Position numbers and translations under genes: made by a program. From Shinella zoogloeoides (GTDB lineage Bacteria; Pseudomonadota; Alphaproteobacteria; Rhizobiales; Rhizobiaceae): 64,000 nt of DNA. The stretch lies in the NCBI RefSeq assembly GCF_022682305.1, contig NZ_CP093528.1:3469501-3533500 (forward strand), written 5' to 3'. This document shows positions 44,539-53,301 of this stretch, piece after piece (position 1 is the stretch's first letter; each line of letters begins with the position of its first letter). The notes under the pieces are model-generated. The model was not told the origin of the DNA. It was given only the letters and a program-made list of their open reading frames with translations, and made no database searches.

Positions 44539-45981
44539 TACGCTGAACTCGGTCATCATGCCAGTTTGAAGGTGCGGCATGTGGTGGCAATGCAGCATCC
44601 AGCGCGCCGCCTCGCCAGCATCGAGCGCCACCGTCACCATGCCCATCGGAGGAACATAGACGGTGTCGCGCCGCGCGCCTTCGAACCGCTTGCCGTTGAT
44701 CTCCACGACCTGAAAAACGTGGCCGTGCAGGTGCATCGGATGGCCCATCATCGACATATTGTGGAACATGATCTCGACGCGCTCGCCAGTCGTTGCGACA
44801 ATCGGCTTGTGCTCTCCCCAGACCTTGCCGTCGATGGTCCAGAGGTAGGGCTGCATTGAGCCGCCTAGCATGACCATCTGGGTGCGTTGCGCGGCACGCG
44901 GCGGCAGATTGTCCGTCGCCCGCAGCCTCTGCTCTTGCGAAAGCTCGATGTCGAATGCAGGCGTATCCGCGTCGCCGAGTGCGGGAACCTTCTGAATAGT
45001 CGCGCCCGGCGTTGCGAGGATCAGCCCGGTGCGCTCCTTTGCGCCCTCGCGCAACGCCAGCACAGGCCAGGCTCCATCTCCGGCAAGCTCCAGCTCAAGA
45101 TCGAGACGCTGGCCCATGGCGACGCCGAACCGTTTGCCCTCAAGCGGTTGCACGGCATGGCCGTCGACAGCTACGAGGCGCGCCGAAAGCTCGCCGGTAT
45201 CGATCCAGAAGACGGTGGCCGAAGCGCCGTTGATCACCCGAAGCTTTATCCGTCCGCCCTTCTCGACCCTGACGATCTGCGGATCGGACAAGGTGCGGTC
45301 GTTGGTGAGGTAGGCGTCCCAATCGTAGTCGTTCAGGTCCACGGCCATGCCCTGCATCGAGGACATATCCATCTTCATGCCGGAATGGTCCATCGACGCG
45401 CCGGGATCGGATTGGCCTCCCATCGCGCTCATATCATGGCCGCCACCATGTCCGCCGGTGATCTCCTGCATGACCTCTTCGGGCGTCTTGAACGAGAAAT
45501 CATGAAGGAACATCACGACCTCCTGGCGGTCGGCCTTCACGTCTTCGGCGCTGCGCACGATCAAGGCCGCGGCGAGAAGGTTCATTTCTTGAAGCGGGAT
45601 ATGCGCGTGCATCCAGTAGGTGCCGGGAAGCGGCTCATAGTCATAGGAGCGCGTTTCTCCGGGTTGCAGCATCGGGCGCGGCACGTCCGGAACGCCGTCC
45701 TGCTCGTTGGGCGGGATCTGGCCGTGCCAATGGATCAGGGTCGGCACATCGAGACGATTGGCCAGGTCGACGCGAAAGCGTTGTCCGGGGTCGAGAACCA
45801 ATCCTTGCCCGCTCGACCCTTCAAGGCCGAAGACTGTGGCGGCGCGCCCGTCGACGTCCAGCACGCGCGTTGCAGCGCTGAGGGCCATCGCGCTTTGGGC
45901 GTTGGCGAAGCGCGGTAGAGCTGCTGCGGATAGCGTGGCAGCGCCTGCGGCGAGAAAGCTGCGGCGTGAGATAAGCTTCAT
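44530..45981 (-). CDS. Multicopper oxidase (CopA/CueO-like)
   Basis: Periplasmic copper oxidase, 483 residues, expected to oxidise Cu(I) and confer copper tolerance. A twin-arginine signal (SRRSFLAAGAATLSAAALP) exports it folded. The copper ligands appear as IHWHGQIPP, WMHAHIPLQ, HPMHLHGHVFQV and LHCHHMPHLQTGMM. A Met/His-rich loop near residue 180 (GGHGGGHDMSAMGGQSD and SGMKMDMSSMQGM) resembles the labile copper-binding inserts of CueO and CopA. Downstream of the copZ-DUF305 group on the same strand. Confidence 0.93.
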   Translation of the reverse strand: MKLISRRSFLAAGAATLSAAALPRFANAQSAMALSAATRVLDVDGRAATVFGLEGSSGQGLVLDPGQRFRVDLANRLDVPTLIHWHGQIPPNEQDGVPDVPRPMLQPGETRSYDYEPLPGTYWMHAHIPLQEMNLLAAALIVRSAEDVKADRQEVVMFLHDFSFKTPEEVMQEITGGHGGGHDMSAMGGQSDPGASMDHSGMKMDMSSMQGMAVDLNDYDWDAYLTNDRTLSDPQIVRVEKGGRIKLRVINGASATVFWIDTGELSARLVAVDGHAVQPLEGKRFGVAMGQRLDLELELAGDGAWPVLALREGAKERTGLILATPGATIQKVPALGDADTPAFDIELSQEQRLRATDNLPPRAAQRTQMVMLGGSMQPYLWTIDGKVWGEHKPIVATTGERVEIMFHNMSMMGHPMHLHGHVFQVVEINGKRFEGARRDTVYVPPMGMVTVALDAGEAARWMLHCHHMPHLQTGMMTEFSVSA

Positions 45982-46033
45982 TTTCGGTCTCCTGGGAGGA
46001 CTATGCTCCCTCTGAATTCAGATCGGCGTGCGA

Positions 46034-46408
46034 CTAGGCAGGCCACTTGCGTTCAGCAAGACCGTCGTTGGGAGGGCGTTCGTTGCGTGCGGGGCCGATG
46101 CCGGCGAGGTCCGGCATCTCGGTAATGCTCCAGATCGCTGCGGTAGGAGCGGTGGCATTTGTCGGCGACTTAGGCGCAAGCCAGTGCGTCATGCCTGAGC
46201 ATAGGGCATAACAGAAGGCATTGTTTCCGTTGCAGATTCGATGTTCCTGGCACGGCACGGCAGCGGTATCCGCGGCCGGATGCTGCGATCCGTGTTCCGA
46301 AATCATTACGTGGGAGTTACTGGCCATGCGAGCACCGAGCGCCGGAACGGTCAACGCCACGCTGGCGAAGGAAAGGAGCATGAGCAGAGCGATGAACAGC
46401 CGTTGCAT
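46034..46408 (-). CDS. Small secreted cysteine-containing protein
   Basis: About 124 residues; the family is not recognised. A signal peptide (MQRLFIALLMLLSFASVALT) is followed by a mature part with four Cys in VPCQEHRICN and FCYALCSGM, spaced to form a metal site or disulfides. ATG 46408 was chosen; a TTG seven codons upstream is the only earlier start. It lies between the multicopper oxidase and DUF305 genes on the same strand, so a periplasmic copper role is inferred from context only. Confidence 0.6.
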   Translation of the reverse strand: MQRLFIALLMLLSFASVALTVPALGARMASNSHVMISEHGSQHPAADTAAVPCQEHRICNGNNAFCYALCSGMTHWLAPKSPTNATAPTAAIWSITEMPDLAGIGPARNERPPNDGLAERKWPA

Positions 46409-46551
46409 CGCCGTCAAAACGCCGTGCAAGACAACATCATCCGCACCCTCGGCTTGCGTTCATCCAGGGTGGTCCGCTCCCACCCGCTCGCCGCGTCCGC
46501 CGCCGAGCGTCTTTTTTGGTGACACACCACGGCGGTTCCAGGCGACACTGG

Positions 46552-46947
46552 TTACTTGCCTCGGTCGGCGAGCCACTTCTTCATCATGGCGATCTCGCCC
46601 TCCTGGGCCTTGACCACCTCTTCGGCGAGTTTGCGGACCTCGGGGTCCTTGCCGTACTGGAGCACGACCTTCGCCATGTCGATCGCGCCCTGATGGTGCG
46701 GGATCATACCGCGCATAAAGTCCACGTCGGCGTCGCCGGTATAGGGCACCATCATGTCCTTCATCATGGCATCCATGGCGGTCTCGTATGCCTTCGTCGA
46801 CGGCGTGTCCGATCCTGGCGTCTGCATGCCTGACATGTCGTGACCTTGCATCGTGTTGTTGTCCGTTTTCATTTGGGTTTGAGCGAATGCCAGGCCGCCG
46901 GCGATAGCGATGGCCCCTGCGATGAAGATCGGAGTGAGCTTGTTCAT
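46552..46947 (-). CDS. DUF305 domain-containing periplasmic protein
   Basis: A 131-residue exported protein with a signal peptide ([20 protein letters not shown]) and a DUF305 four-helix ferritin-like domain. It carries [10 protein letters not shown] (Met/His-rich) before the fold, then [18 protein letters not shown], the family motif that binds copper in CopM-type proteins, and ends [14 protein letters not shown]. The start MNKLTPIF has GGGAGCGAGACC upstream. It follows the copZ gene by 14 bases. Confidence 0.88.
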   Translation of the reverse strand: MNKLTPIFIAGAIAIAGGLAFAQTQMKTDNNTMQGHDMSGMQTPGSDTPSTKAYETAMDAMMKDMMVPYTGDADVDFMRGMIPHHQGAIDMAKVVLQYGKDPEVRKLAEEVVKAQEGEIAMMKKWLADRGK

Positions 46948-46961
46948 GGTCTCGCTCCCGT

Positions 46962-47156
46962 TCAGTTTGAGGTCGCCGGATAGCCGGCTTCTTCCAGAAC
47001 CTGCAAGATCGCGGACGGCGTGGCGGTCGTCTCGACCTTGACGGCGCGCGCGGCGGGATTCGTCTCGATCTTGGCTGCGGAGTCCACCGACTGGATCGCC
47101 TTGGTGACGGACTTGGCGCAACCGCCGCAGGTCATGTTTTCAATTTTGAGGTCCAT
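46962..47156 (-). CDS. copZ: CopZ-like copper chaperone (HMA domain)
   Basis: A 64-residue ferredoxin-fold metal chaperone: [17 protein letters not shown] contains the MTCGGC copper-binding motif; a single HMA domain makes up the whole protein. It would deliver Cu(I) to CopA, encoded divergently. First gene of the minus-strand copper operon, behind a CueR-type promoter. Confidence 0.92.
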   Translation of the reverse strand: MDLKIENMTCGGCAKSVTKAIQSVDSAAKIETNPAARAVKVETTATPSAILQVLEEAGYPATSN

Positions 47157-47189
47157 GAGACTTCTCCTTGTTTTGATCTCATGTCGCCC

Positions 47190-47220
47190 AAGGTGGTGCT
47201 TCCAACCGTGGTAAGGTCAA
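47190..47220 (-). promoter_or_regulatory. CueR-type promoter of copZ
   Basis: On the minus strand TTGACC (plus 47215-47220) and CACCTT (plus 47190-47195) are separated by 19 bases that include CTTACCACGGTTGGAAG. It is divergent from the copA promoter 24 bases away. Confidence 0.85.
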
Positions 47221-47244
47221 GGGCCAAAAAAAGAAAATGCGCTA

Positions 47245-47275
47245 TTGACCTTCCCATGGTTGGAAGCCTCATTTT
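47245..47275 (+). promoter_or_regulatory. CueR-type promoter of copA
   Basis: TTGACC (47245-47250) and CATTTT (47270-47275) separated by 19 bases; the spacer contains CTTCCCATGGTTGGAAG, very close to known CueR boxes. A good ribosome site (AAAAGGAGG) precedes the copA ATG at 47317. Confidence 0.9.
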
Positions 47276-47316
47276 CCGTCCGAACGTGAATTTCGGAACG
47301 AGAAAAGGAGGCGGCT

Positions 47317-49824
47317 ATGAATGCCCCCGTTCGAGCTGCGGACACCAGGAACGCGGCAATTTCCCTGTCAATAGAAGGCATGACCTGCGCCTCCTGCGTC
47401 GGTCGTGTCGAACGAGCCCTCAAGGCCGTCCCCGGCGTTGCCGATGCGGTCGTCAACCTGGCGACCGAAAAGGCAAGCATCACGACGAATGCTCCCGTCG
47501 ATCGCGCTACGCTCGTCAAGGCCATCGAGGATGTCGGCTATGAGGTTTCGGAGAGCCCTGCCGCACAAGCGGCCGCCTCGCTTGAAGTCGCGATCGAGGG
47601 CATGACCTGCGCCTCCTGCGTGGGTCGTGTCGAGAAGGCCCTGAAGGCCGTGCCGGGCGTCACCAGCGCCGTCGTCAACCTCGCGACCGAGAAGGCCACG
47701 ATCCAGGGAACCGCAGACACGGCAGCCGTGATTGCGGCCATCGAGAATGCGGGCTACGACGCCAAGGTCATCTCGGCGGCAACCGGATCGAGCCAGGCCG
47801 AGACGAATGACCGCGCAGAGAAGAAGGAAGCCGAACGCCGCGAGCTGACCCGCGACTTCACCATCGCGGCGGTGCTGACCGCTCCGGTCTTCCTTTTGGA
47901 AATGGGCTCGCACCTCATTCCGGGCGTGCATGGCGTGATCGAATCCACCATCGGCATGACGAACAGTTGGTATCTCCAGTTCGTGCTGACGACGCTGGTG
48001 CTGTTCGTGCCGGGCATCCGCTTCTATGACAAGGGGCTTCCCGCCCTCTGGCGTCTGGCGCCGGACATGAACTCGCTGGTGGCAGTCGGCTCGCTCGCGG
48101 CTTACGGCTATTCGCTGGTCGCGACCTTCGCGCCGGGCTTCCTGCCCGCAGGGACGATCAACGTCTATTATGAAGCCGCCGCGGTCATCGTCACGCTGAT
48201 CCTGCTCGGCCGGCTGCTCGAAGCCCGCGCCAAGGGGCGTACCTCGGAAGCGATCAAGCGTCTGGTCGGCCTTCAGGCCAAGACGGCGCGCGTCCGCCGT
48301 GACGGCAAGACGGTCGATCTTCCGATCGACTCCGTGCTGTCGGGTGACATCGTGGAGGTCCGTCCCGGCGACCGTATCCCGGTCGATGGCGAGGTCATCG
48401 AGGGCGAAAGCTATGTCGATGAATCCATGATCACCGGCGAACCGATCCCGGTTTCCAAGACGAATCGTAGCGAGGTCGTCGCCGGCACCGTGAACCAGAA
48501 GGGCGCCTTCGCGATCCGCGCCACGGCGGTCGGCGGCAACACCGTGCTGTCGCAGATCATCCGCATGGTTGAGGAAGCACAAGGCTCGAAGCTGCCGATC
48601 CAAGCGCTGGTCGACAAGGTGACGATGTATTTCGTGCCGGCTGTCTTCGCCGTCGCGGCTCTGACCTTCGCGGCATGGCTCTATTTCGGGCCGTCGCCGG
48701 CGCTCACCTTCGCGCTGGTCAATGCGGTCGCCGTGCTGATCATCGCCTGCCCCTGCGCCATGGGTCTGGCTACGCCGACCTCGATCATGGTCGGCACCGG
48801 CCGGGGCGCGGAGCTGGGCGTACTCTTCCGCAAGGGTGAAGCGCTGCAACTGCTGAAGGACGCCAGGGTCGTGGCCGTCGACAAGACCGGCACGCTGACC
48901 GAGGGCAAGCCCGCCCTGACCGACCTCGAACTGGCCGCCGGCTTTGACCGTGCGACCGTGCTGGGTCTAATCGCGGCCGTCGAAGCCAAGTCAGAACACC
49001 CGATCGCCCGCGCCATCGTGGAAGCGGCCGAGGCGGAAGGCATCGCGCTTCCCGCCGTGTCTGGTTTCGAATCGGTAACCGGCTTCGGCGTGAAGGCCGT
49101 GGTCGACGGCAAGCGTATCGAGATCGGCGCGGACCGCTACATGGTCGAGCTTGGCCATGACGTGGCGGGCTTCGCCGTCGTGGCCGAACGGCTCGGCAAC
49201 GAGGGCAAGTCGCCGCTCTATGCCGCGATCGAGGGCAGGCTCGCGACGATCATTGCCGTGGCCGACCCGATCAAGGCGACGACGCCGGCCGCGATCAAGG
49301 CGCTGCACGATCTCGGGCTGAAAGTCGCGATGATCACCGGCGACAACCGGCGGACGGCCAAGGCCATCGCCGCGCGTCTCGGCATCGACGAGGTGGTGGC
49401 GGAAGTGCTGCCGGACGGCAAGGTCGAGGCGATCCGTCGCCTCAAGGCCGAGCACGGTAAGGTCGCCTTCGTCGGCGACGGCATCAACGACGCTCCGGCG
49501 CTCGCCGAGGCGGATGTGGGCCTCGCCATCGGCACCGGCACGGATATCGCCATCGAGGCGGCGGACGTGGTGCTGATGTCGGGCAGCCTGACCGGGGTGC
49601 CGAACGCCATCGCACTGTCGAAGGCGACGATTGGAAACATCCGGCAGAACCTGTTCTGGGCCTTCGCCTACAACACGGCCCTGATCCCGGTCGCCGCCGG
49701 CGCGCTCTATCCGGCCTACGGCATCCTGCTGTCGCCGGTCTTCGCCGCCGGCGCCATGGCCCTGTCGAGCGTCTTCGTGCTCGGCAATGCGTTGCGGCTC
49801 AAGACCTTCAAGGTCCCAACCTAA
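47317..49824 (+). CDS. copA: Cu(I)-translocating P1B-type ATPase
   Basis: Inner-membrane copper exporter, 835 residues. Two N-terminal HMA domains each carry [12 protein letters not shown] (residues about 22 and 92). The transmembrane metal site is CPC in [15 protein letters not shown] (near 478), phosphorylation motif [13 protein letters not shown] (near 522), and [20 protein letters not shown] closes the ATP-binding domain. The [16 protein letters not shown] of TM7 and the Met/Ser-containing TM8 fit class 1B-1 Cu(I) ATPases. Divergent from copZ, followed on the same strand by cueR. Confidence 0.96.
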   Translation: MNAPVRAADTRNAAISLSIEGMTCASCVGRVERALKAVPGVADAVVNLATEKASITTNAPVDRATLVKAIEDVGYEVSESPAAQAAASLEVAIEGMTCASCVGRVEKALKAVPGVTSAVVNLATEKATIQGTADTAAVIAAIENAGYDAKVISAATGSSQAETNDRAEKKEAERRELTRDFTIAAVLTAPVFLLEMGSHLIPGVHGVIESTIGMTNSWYLQFVLTTLVLFVPGIRFYDKGLPALWRLAPDMNSLVAVGSLAAYGYSLVATFAPGFLPAGTINVYYEAAAVIVTLILLGRLLEARAKGRTSEAIKRLVGLQAKTARVRRDGKTVDLPIDSVLSGDIVEVRPGDRIPVDGEVIEGESYVDESMITGEPIPVSKTNRSEVVAGTVNQKGAFAIRATAVGGNTVLSQIIRMVEEAQGSKLPIQALVDKVTMYFVPAVFAVAALTFAAWLYFGPSPALTFALVNAVAVLIIACPCAMGLATPTSIMVGTGRGAELGVLFRKGEALQLLKDARVVAVDKTGTLTEGKPALTDLELAAGFDRATVLGLIAAVEAKSEHPIARAIVEAAEAEGIALPAVSGFESVTGFGVKAVVDGKRIEIGADRYMVELGHDVAGFAVVAERLGNEGKSPLYAAIEGRLATIIAVADPIKATTPAAIKALHDLGLKVAMITGDNRRTAKAIAARLGIDEVVAEVLPDGKVEAIRRLKAEHGKVAFVGDGINDAPALAEADVGLAIGTGTDIAIEAADVVLMSGSLTGVPNAIALSKATIGNIRQNLFWAFAYNTALIPVAAGALYPAYGILLSPVFAAGAMALSSVFVLGNALRLKTFKVPT

Positions 49825-49834
49825 TGAACCGAAG

Positions 49835-49862
49835 CAGCCGACCCTATATTCGGGGTCGGCTG
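49835..49862 (+). terminator. Hairpin between copA and cueR
   Basis: CAGCCGACCC pairs with GGGTCGGCTG (10 bp, eight-base loop) eleven bases after the copA stop. Only a weak pyrimidine tract follows, so it may attenuate rather than fully stop transcription into cueR. Confidence 0.6.
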
Positions 49863-49885
49863 TCGTACCTTACGGGAGAAAACGC

Positions 49886-50335
49886 ATGAATATCGGACAA
49901 GCTTCGAAAGCGTCCGGCGTCTCGGCCAAGATGATCCGCTACTACGAACATACCGGCCTCATTCCGGCCGCCGATCGGACGTCTTCCGGCTATCGCGACT
50001 ATTCGGACACGGACGTTCACATGCTGCGCTTCATCCGGCGCGCGCGTGATCTCGGCTTCTCGGTGGCCGAGATCGGCGATCTCCTCGGCCTCTGGCGCGA
50101 CGAGTCGCGGCAGAGCGCGGAGGTCAAGCGTCTGGCGCAGGGCCACATCGACGCGCTGGAGAAGAAGATCGCGGACTTGCAGGACATGGCGCACACGCTC
50201 ACGATGCTGGTGAAAGCCTGCACGGGCGACCATCGCCCGCATTGCCCGATCCTCCAGCGTCTGGAAACCGATCAGGACGATGAGGACCTCACGGTCCAGC
50301 CGCGCAGCGGTGCGATTACTCGTTCCGTGCAGTAG
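49886..50335 (+). CDS. cueR: Copper-responsive MerR-family activator
   Basis: Transcription factor of 149 residues. The HTH reads MNIGQASKASGVSAKMIRYY, then EHTGLIPAADRTSSGYRDYS, and the metal-binding loop has two Cys seven residues apart in VKACTGDHRPHCPIL, the Cu(I)/Ag(I) site of CueR. A C-terminal tail of about 20 residues extends beyond. ATG chosen with GGGAGAA upstream; the longer frame overlaps copA. The four dyad promoters in the window are its expected targets. Confidence 0.93.
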   Translation: MNIGQASKASGVSAKMIRYYEHTGLIPAADRTSSGYRDYSDTDVHMLRFIRRARDLGFSVAEIGDLLGLWRDESRQSAEVKRLAQGHIDALEKKIADLQDMAHTLTMLVKACTGDHRPHCPILQRLETDQDDEDLTVQPRSGAITRSVQ

Positions 50336-50381
50336 AGTAACACTCGGCCCGTTCGCCTAACCGAAGCGGCCTGATGTTTTC

Positions 50382-50405
50382 GTCCCTGCCAGATATGGCG
50401 GGGAC
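50382..50405. terminator. Bidirectional-type hairpin between cueR and the MFS gene
   Basis: GTCCCTGCC and GGCGGGGAC form a nine-pair stem (one G-U) around AGATAT, between convergent cueR and the MFS transporter gene, with a T-containing tail on the plus strand. Confidence 0.5.
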
Positions 50406-50413
50406 TTGTCGTT

Positions 50414-51598
50414 TCAGGCTTGGGGTTTGCGCGCCGCCTGCCAGAGCAGCGGCACGAGGATCAAGGCGACCGGCGGAAACAACAGCCAGTTGATCGCCGC
50501 CCAGCCCGAGTTGTGCAGGACGCTGCCAGCCAGAAACGATACGGCGGCGGTCGTGCCGAAGACCATGAAGTCGTTCGCGCCCTGCGCCTTGGCGCGCTCG
50601 CCCGGCGTATGGCAGTCCGTGACCATAGCCGTCGCGCCGATGAAGCTGAAATTCCAGCCGAGCCCCATGATGGCGAGAGATCCCCAGAAATTGATCAGCT
50701 CAAGCCCGGCCAGTGCGACCACGGCCGAGACGGCGATGAGCAGCATCCCCGCAGCGGTGACCCGCTCCTTGCCGAAGCGTGTCATGAGACGGCCGGTGAC
50801 GAAACTTGGCGCGAACATCGCCAGTAGATGCCACTGGATTCCGAGTGCTGCACTGTTGACCGAATGGCCGGTGTTGACCATCGCGATCGGAGCCGCCGTC
50901 ATGACGAAAGCCATGAGGCCGTAGGAGACGACGCCGGCTGCGACGGCGAGCATGTAGCGGGGCATCATCAGGATCTGAATCAGGGAACGGCCGGAGCTTT
51001 CGGACTCGGATTGCGAACCAGATTGCGGCGTGCGTAGCATCAACAGAATCGGGATGGACAACAGCGGAAGCGCCGCCTGGCTGAGAAAGCTGCCGACATA
51101 GGGCGTGCCGGGGAAGGAATCGCGTGTCCAGATGACGAGCTGGGGACCGATGACAGCCGCGATCAGTCCGCCGACCATCACCCAGGAGATTGCGCGTGCC
51201 TTCAACGCGCCTTCGGCAGCGTCGGCGGCGGCGAAGCGATAGCTTTGAACGTAGGAGCCGTAGAGACCGGCGGTAAAGCAGCCAACGCAGAACAGCAGAA
51301 ACGATGCCACAAAGATACCAAGTGCTGCGATGAGACCCGCCGCGAGGCCGAAGAAGGCGCCGAACAAGTAACCGCTCCGGCGTCCCCAAGCGCGCATGAC
51401 GAACGCGGCGGGCAGCGTGCCGATCGCCAGGCCGACGCCGAACAGGCTGACCGGCAGCGTCACCCATGCGGGGTTGTCGGCGAGCTGCTGGCCGACCAGG
51501 CCGCCGAGCGACATGACGATTGGCGCGCTCGATCCGCCGAGCGCCTGAGCGGCGGTCAGCACGGTGATGTTGCGCCGGACAGTTGCAGTATCGTCCAT
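50414..51598 (-). CDS. CcoA/CalT-like MFS copper importer
   Basis: Major facilitator protein of 394 residues with twelve hydrophobic helices. It carries an MxxxM motif (MAFVM, residues 229-233) followed 24 residues later by HxxxM (HLLAM, residues 257-261), exactly the pair and the spacing that define copper import by Rhodobacter CcoA, plus FCVGC in an earlier helix. CcoA-type carriers supply copper for cbb3 oxidase assembly. The start MDDTATVRRN is chosen because GGGAG lies five bases upstream; the ATG at 51634 has none. Divergent from csoR with a CsoR-like palindrome between. Function inferred from the motifs and context. Confidence 0.8.
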   Translation of the reverse strand: MDDTATVRRNITVLTAAQALGGSSAPIVMSLGGLVGQQLADNPAWVTLPVSLFGVGLAIGTLPAAFVMRAWGRRSGYLFGAFFGLAAGLIAALGIFVASFLLFCVGCFTAGLYGSYVQSYRFAAADAAEGALKARAISWVMVGGLIAAVIGPQLVIWTRDSFPGTPYVGSFLSQAALPLLSIPILLMLRTPQSGSQSESESSGRSLIQILMMPRYMLAVAAGVVSYGLMAFVMTAAPIAMVNTGHSVNSAALGIQWHLLAMFAPSFVTGRLMTRFGKERVTAAGMLLIAVSAVVALAGLELINFWGSLAIMGLGWNFSFIGATAMVTDCHTPGERAKAQGANDFMVFGTTAAVSFLAGSVLHNSGWAAINWLLFPPVALILVPLLWQAARKPQA

Positions 51599-51688
51599 GG
51601 GAACTCCCACAATTATTTGCTTCGACGTTGACATGCCGGCAAAACTTTTGGGTTTTGCGGGAACGAAACCTTTCCTGAAACGTATATA

Positions 51689-51703
51689 TACCCATACCGG
51701 GTA
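51689..51703 (+). promoter_or_regulatory. CsoR-type operator
   Basis: A perfect TACCC-N5-GGGTA inverted repeat with a further GGGGTA to its right, 11 bases before the csoR ATG and in the gap shared with the divergent MFS gene. G/C tracts flanked by TA are typical of CsoR-family operators. Confidence 0.65.
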
Positions 51704-51714
51704 GGGGTAGCTGG

Positions 51715-51990
51715 ATGTGCAATAAAAACTCGAAGCAGATCATTGCGTCACTCAACCGGATCGCCGGCCAGGTTCGCGGCGTCGGTCAGATGGTGGAGGA
51801 CGAGCGATACTGCATCGACATTCTCAACCAGATCCACGCGGTCAAGGCCGCCCTCTCGAAGGTGGAGAACCAGGTGCTGCGATCGCATGCCGCCTGCTGC
51901 GTCGAGGAGGCGATCGCCTCGGGCGATGGCGACCTGCAAAGAGCAAAGTTCAACGAGCTGGTCGAGGTGTTCGCAAAGGCGAAACTATAG
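51715..51990 (+). CDS. csoR: CsoR-family copper-sensing repressor
   Basis: All-helical DUF156 repressor of 91 residues. The copper ligands Cys-His-Cys are present: Cys in DERYCIDILNQIHAVK, His in VLRSHAACCVEEA and the Cys four residues later, as in Mycobacterium CsoR. The extra adjacent Cys is notable. The start MCNKNSKQIIASLNRIAGQ is typical. First gene of an operon with the glutaredoxin-MauE and DUF305 genes. Confidence 0.9.
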   Translation: MCNKNSKQIIASLNRIAGQVRGVGQMVEDERYCIDILNQIHAVKAALSKVENQVLRSHAACCVEEAIASGDGDLQRAKFNELVEVFAKAKL

Positions 51991-52007
51991 ATCGAAGGGA
52001 TCAGACA

Positions 52008-52769
52008 ATGGCGACCCATGCTGCCAAACGCGCCGAACTTCATCGAATGGTGATGGAAAACCATACGTGTCCCTACGGGCTGAAGGCGCTCGATCTGCTC
52101 AAGCGCGAAGGCTACGAGGTCGATGATCACCATCTGACGACTCGCGCCGAGACGGATGCTTTCAAAGCAAAGCACAATGTTCAGTCAACGCCACAGACCT
52201 TCATAGGCGGCAAGCGGATCGGCGGCTACGATGATCTCGTCCGGTTCTTCGGCGGCAAGGTCAAGGACAAGGACACCGTCACCTACAAGCCGGTGATCGC
52301 GCTGTTCGCGATGGCAGCGCTGATGGCGTTGGCCGCGAGCTGGGCGGCGTTCGGCAACCTCGCGACGGTCCAGGCGGCCGAATGGTTCATCGCCATCGCG
52401 ATGTGTCTTCTTGCCCTTCAGAAGCTGAAGGACGTGGAAGGCTTCGCGACCATGTTCCTGAACTACGACCTTCTGGCGCAGCGGTGGGTCCGATATGCCT
52501 ACATCTATCCCTTCGCGGAGGCGCTCGCCGGCGTCCTGATGATGGCTGGCGCCCTGATGTGGGTGTCGATCCCCGTCGCGCTGTTCATCGGCGGCATCGG
52601 CGCGGTCTCAGTGTTCAAGGCGGTCTATATCGACAAGCGCGAGCTGAAATGCGCCTGCGTCGGAGGCGACAGCAACGTGCCGCTCGGCTTCGTGTCGCTC
52701 ACCGAGAACCTCATGATGATCGGCATGGCGGTCTGGATGATCTTCAAGCCGATGGGCATTGGACACTGA
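52008..52769 (+). CDS. Glutaredoxin-MauE (DoxX-like) membrane fusion protein
   Basis: A 253-residue fusion. Residues 1-85 form a glutaredoxin domain with active site ENHTCPYGLKAL (CPYG, resolving Cys missing) and the cis-Pro/glutathione region QSTPQTFIGGKRIGGYDDL. Residues 95-250 form four membrane helices of the MauE/DoxX class, ending with a CxC in ELKCACVGGDSNVPLGFVSL. MauE-type proteins help form disulfides or assemble metal centres at the membrane. Between csoR (17 bases) and the DUF305 gene (21 bases) in one operon; the copper link is by context. Confidence 0.85.
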   Translation: MATHAAKRAELHRMVMENHTCPYGLKALDLLKREGYEVDDHHLTTRAETDAFKAKHNVQSTPQTFIGGKRIGGYDDLVRFFGGKVKDKDTVTYKPVIALFAMAALMALAASWAAFGNLATVQAAEWFIAIAMCLLALQKLKDVEGFATMFLNYDLLAQRWVRYAYIYPFAEALAGVLMMAGALMWVSIPVALFIGGIGAVSVFKAVYIDKRELKCACVGGDSNVPLGFVSLTENLMMIGMAVWMIFKPMGIGH

Positions 52770-52790
52770 CAACCGCGAAAGGACGATCAA

Positions 52791-53279
52791 ATGGCGAGCG
52801 ACCACACGTCTCATGGCGGGCATTCGAGGGGCTCCCATGGCCGTCCCTATCTGATGTTCTGGATCAACATGATCCTCTGCCTCATTGTGATGTATGTCGT
52901 GATGTTTTCGATGATCGACGGCTGGGGCGACTTCCGGAATAATCTGAACATGCTTTACATGGCGATAACCATGTGGGCGCCGATGGGCATCTTCATGCTG
53001 GCGACAATGCCGGGCATGTTCCCGAACCGGAGCGCGAATATCGCCCTTTACGTCGTCTTCGCGCTGCTGACCGCCGGTTCCTTCTGGGCGACGCGGAGCC
53101 AGACCCTGATCGATGATCGCCAGTTCATCGATTCGATGATCCCGCACCATTCCGGCGCGATCCTGATGTGCCGCGAGGCGAAGCTTGCCGACTCGGAACT
53201 GAAAACGCTGTGCGACGAAATCATGGCAGCTCAGCGTGAGGAGATCGACAAGATGACGAGCATTCGAAATCGTCTCTAG
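52791..53279 (+). CDS. Membrane-anchored DUF305 protein
   Basis: A 162-residue protein with a His-rich N-terminus (ASDHTSHGGHSRGSHGRP), three predicted membrane helices (YLMFWINMILCLIVMYVVMF is the first), and a C-terminal DUF305 domain with DSMIPHHSGAILMCREAKL. Unlike the exported DUF305 protein at 46552, this one is fixed in the membrane. Last gene of the csoR operon. Confidence 0.87.
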   Translation: MASDHTSHGGHSRGSHGRPYLMFWINMILCLIVMYVVMFSMIDGWGDFRNNLNMLYMAITMWAPMGIFMLATMPGMFPNRSANIALYVVFALLTAGSFWATRSQTLIDDRQFIDSMIPHHSGAILMCREAKLADSELKTLCDEIMAAQREEIDKMTSIRNRL

Positions 53280-53301
53280 TGTAGCGGCGGCGATAAAGAC
53301 T

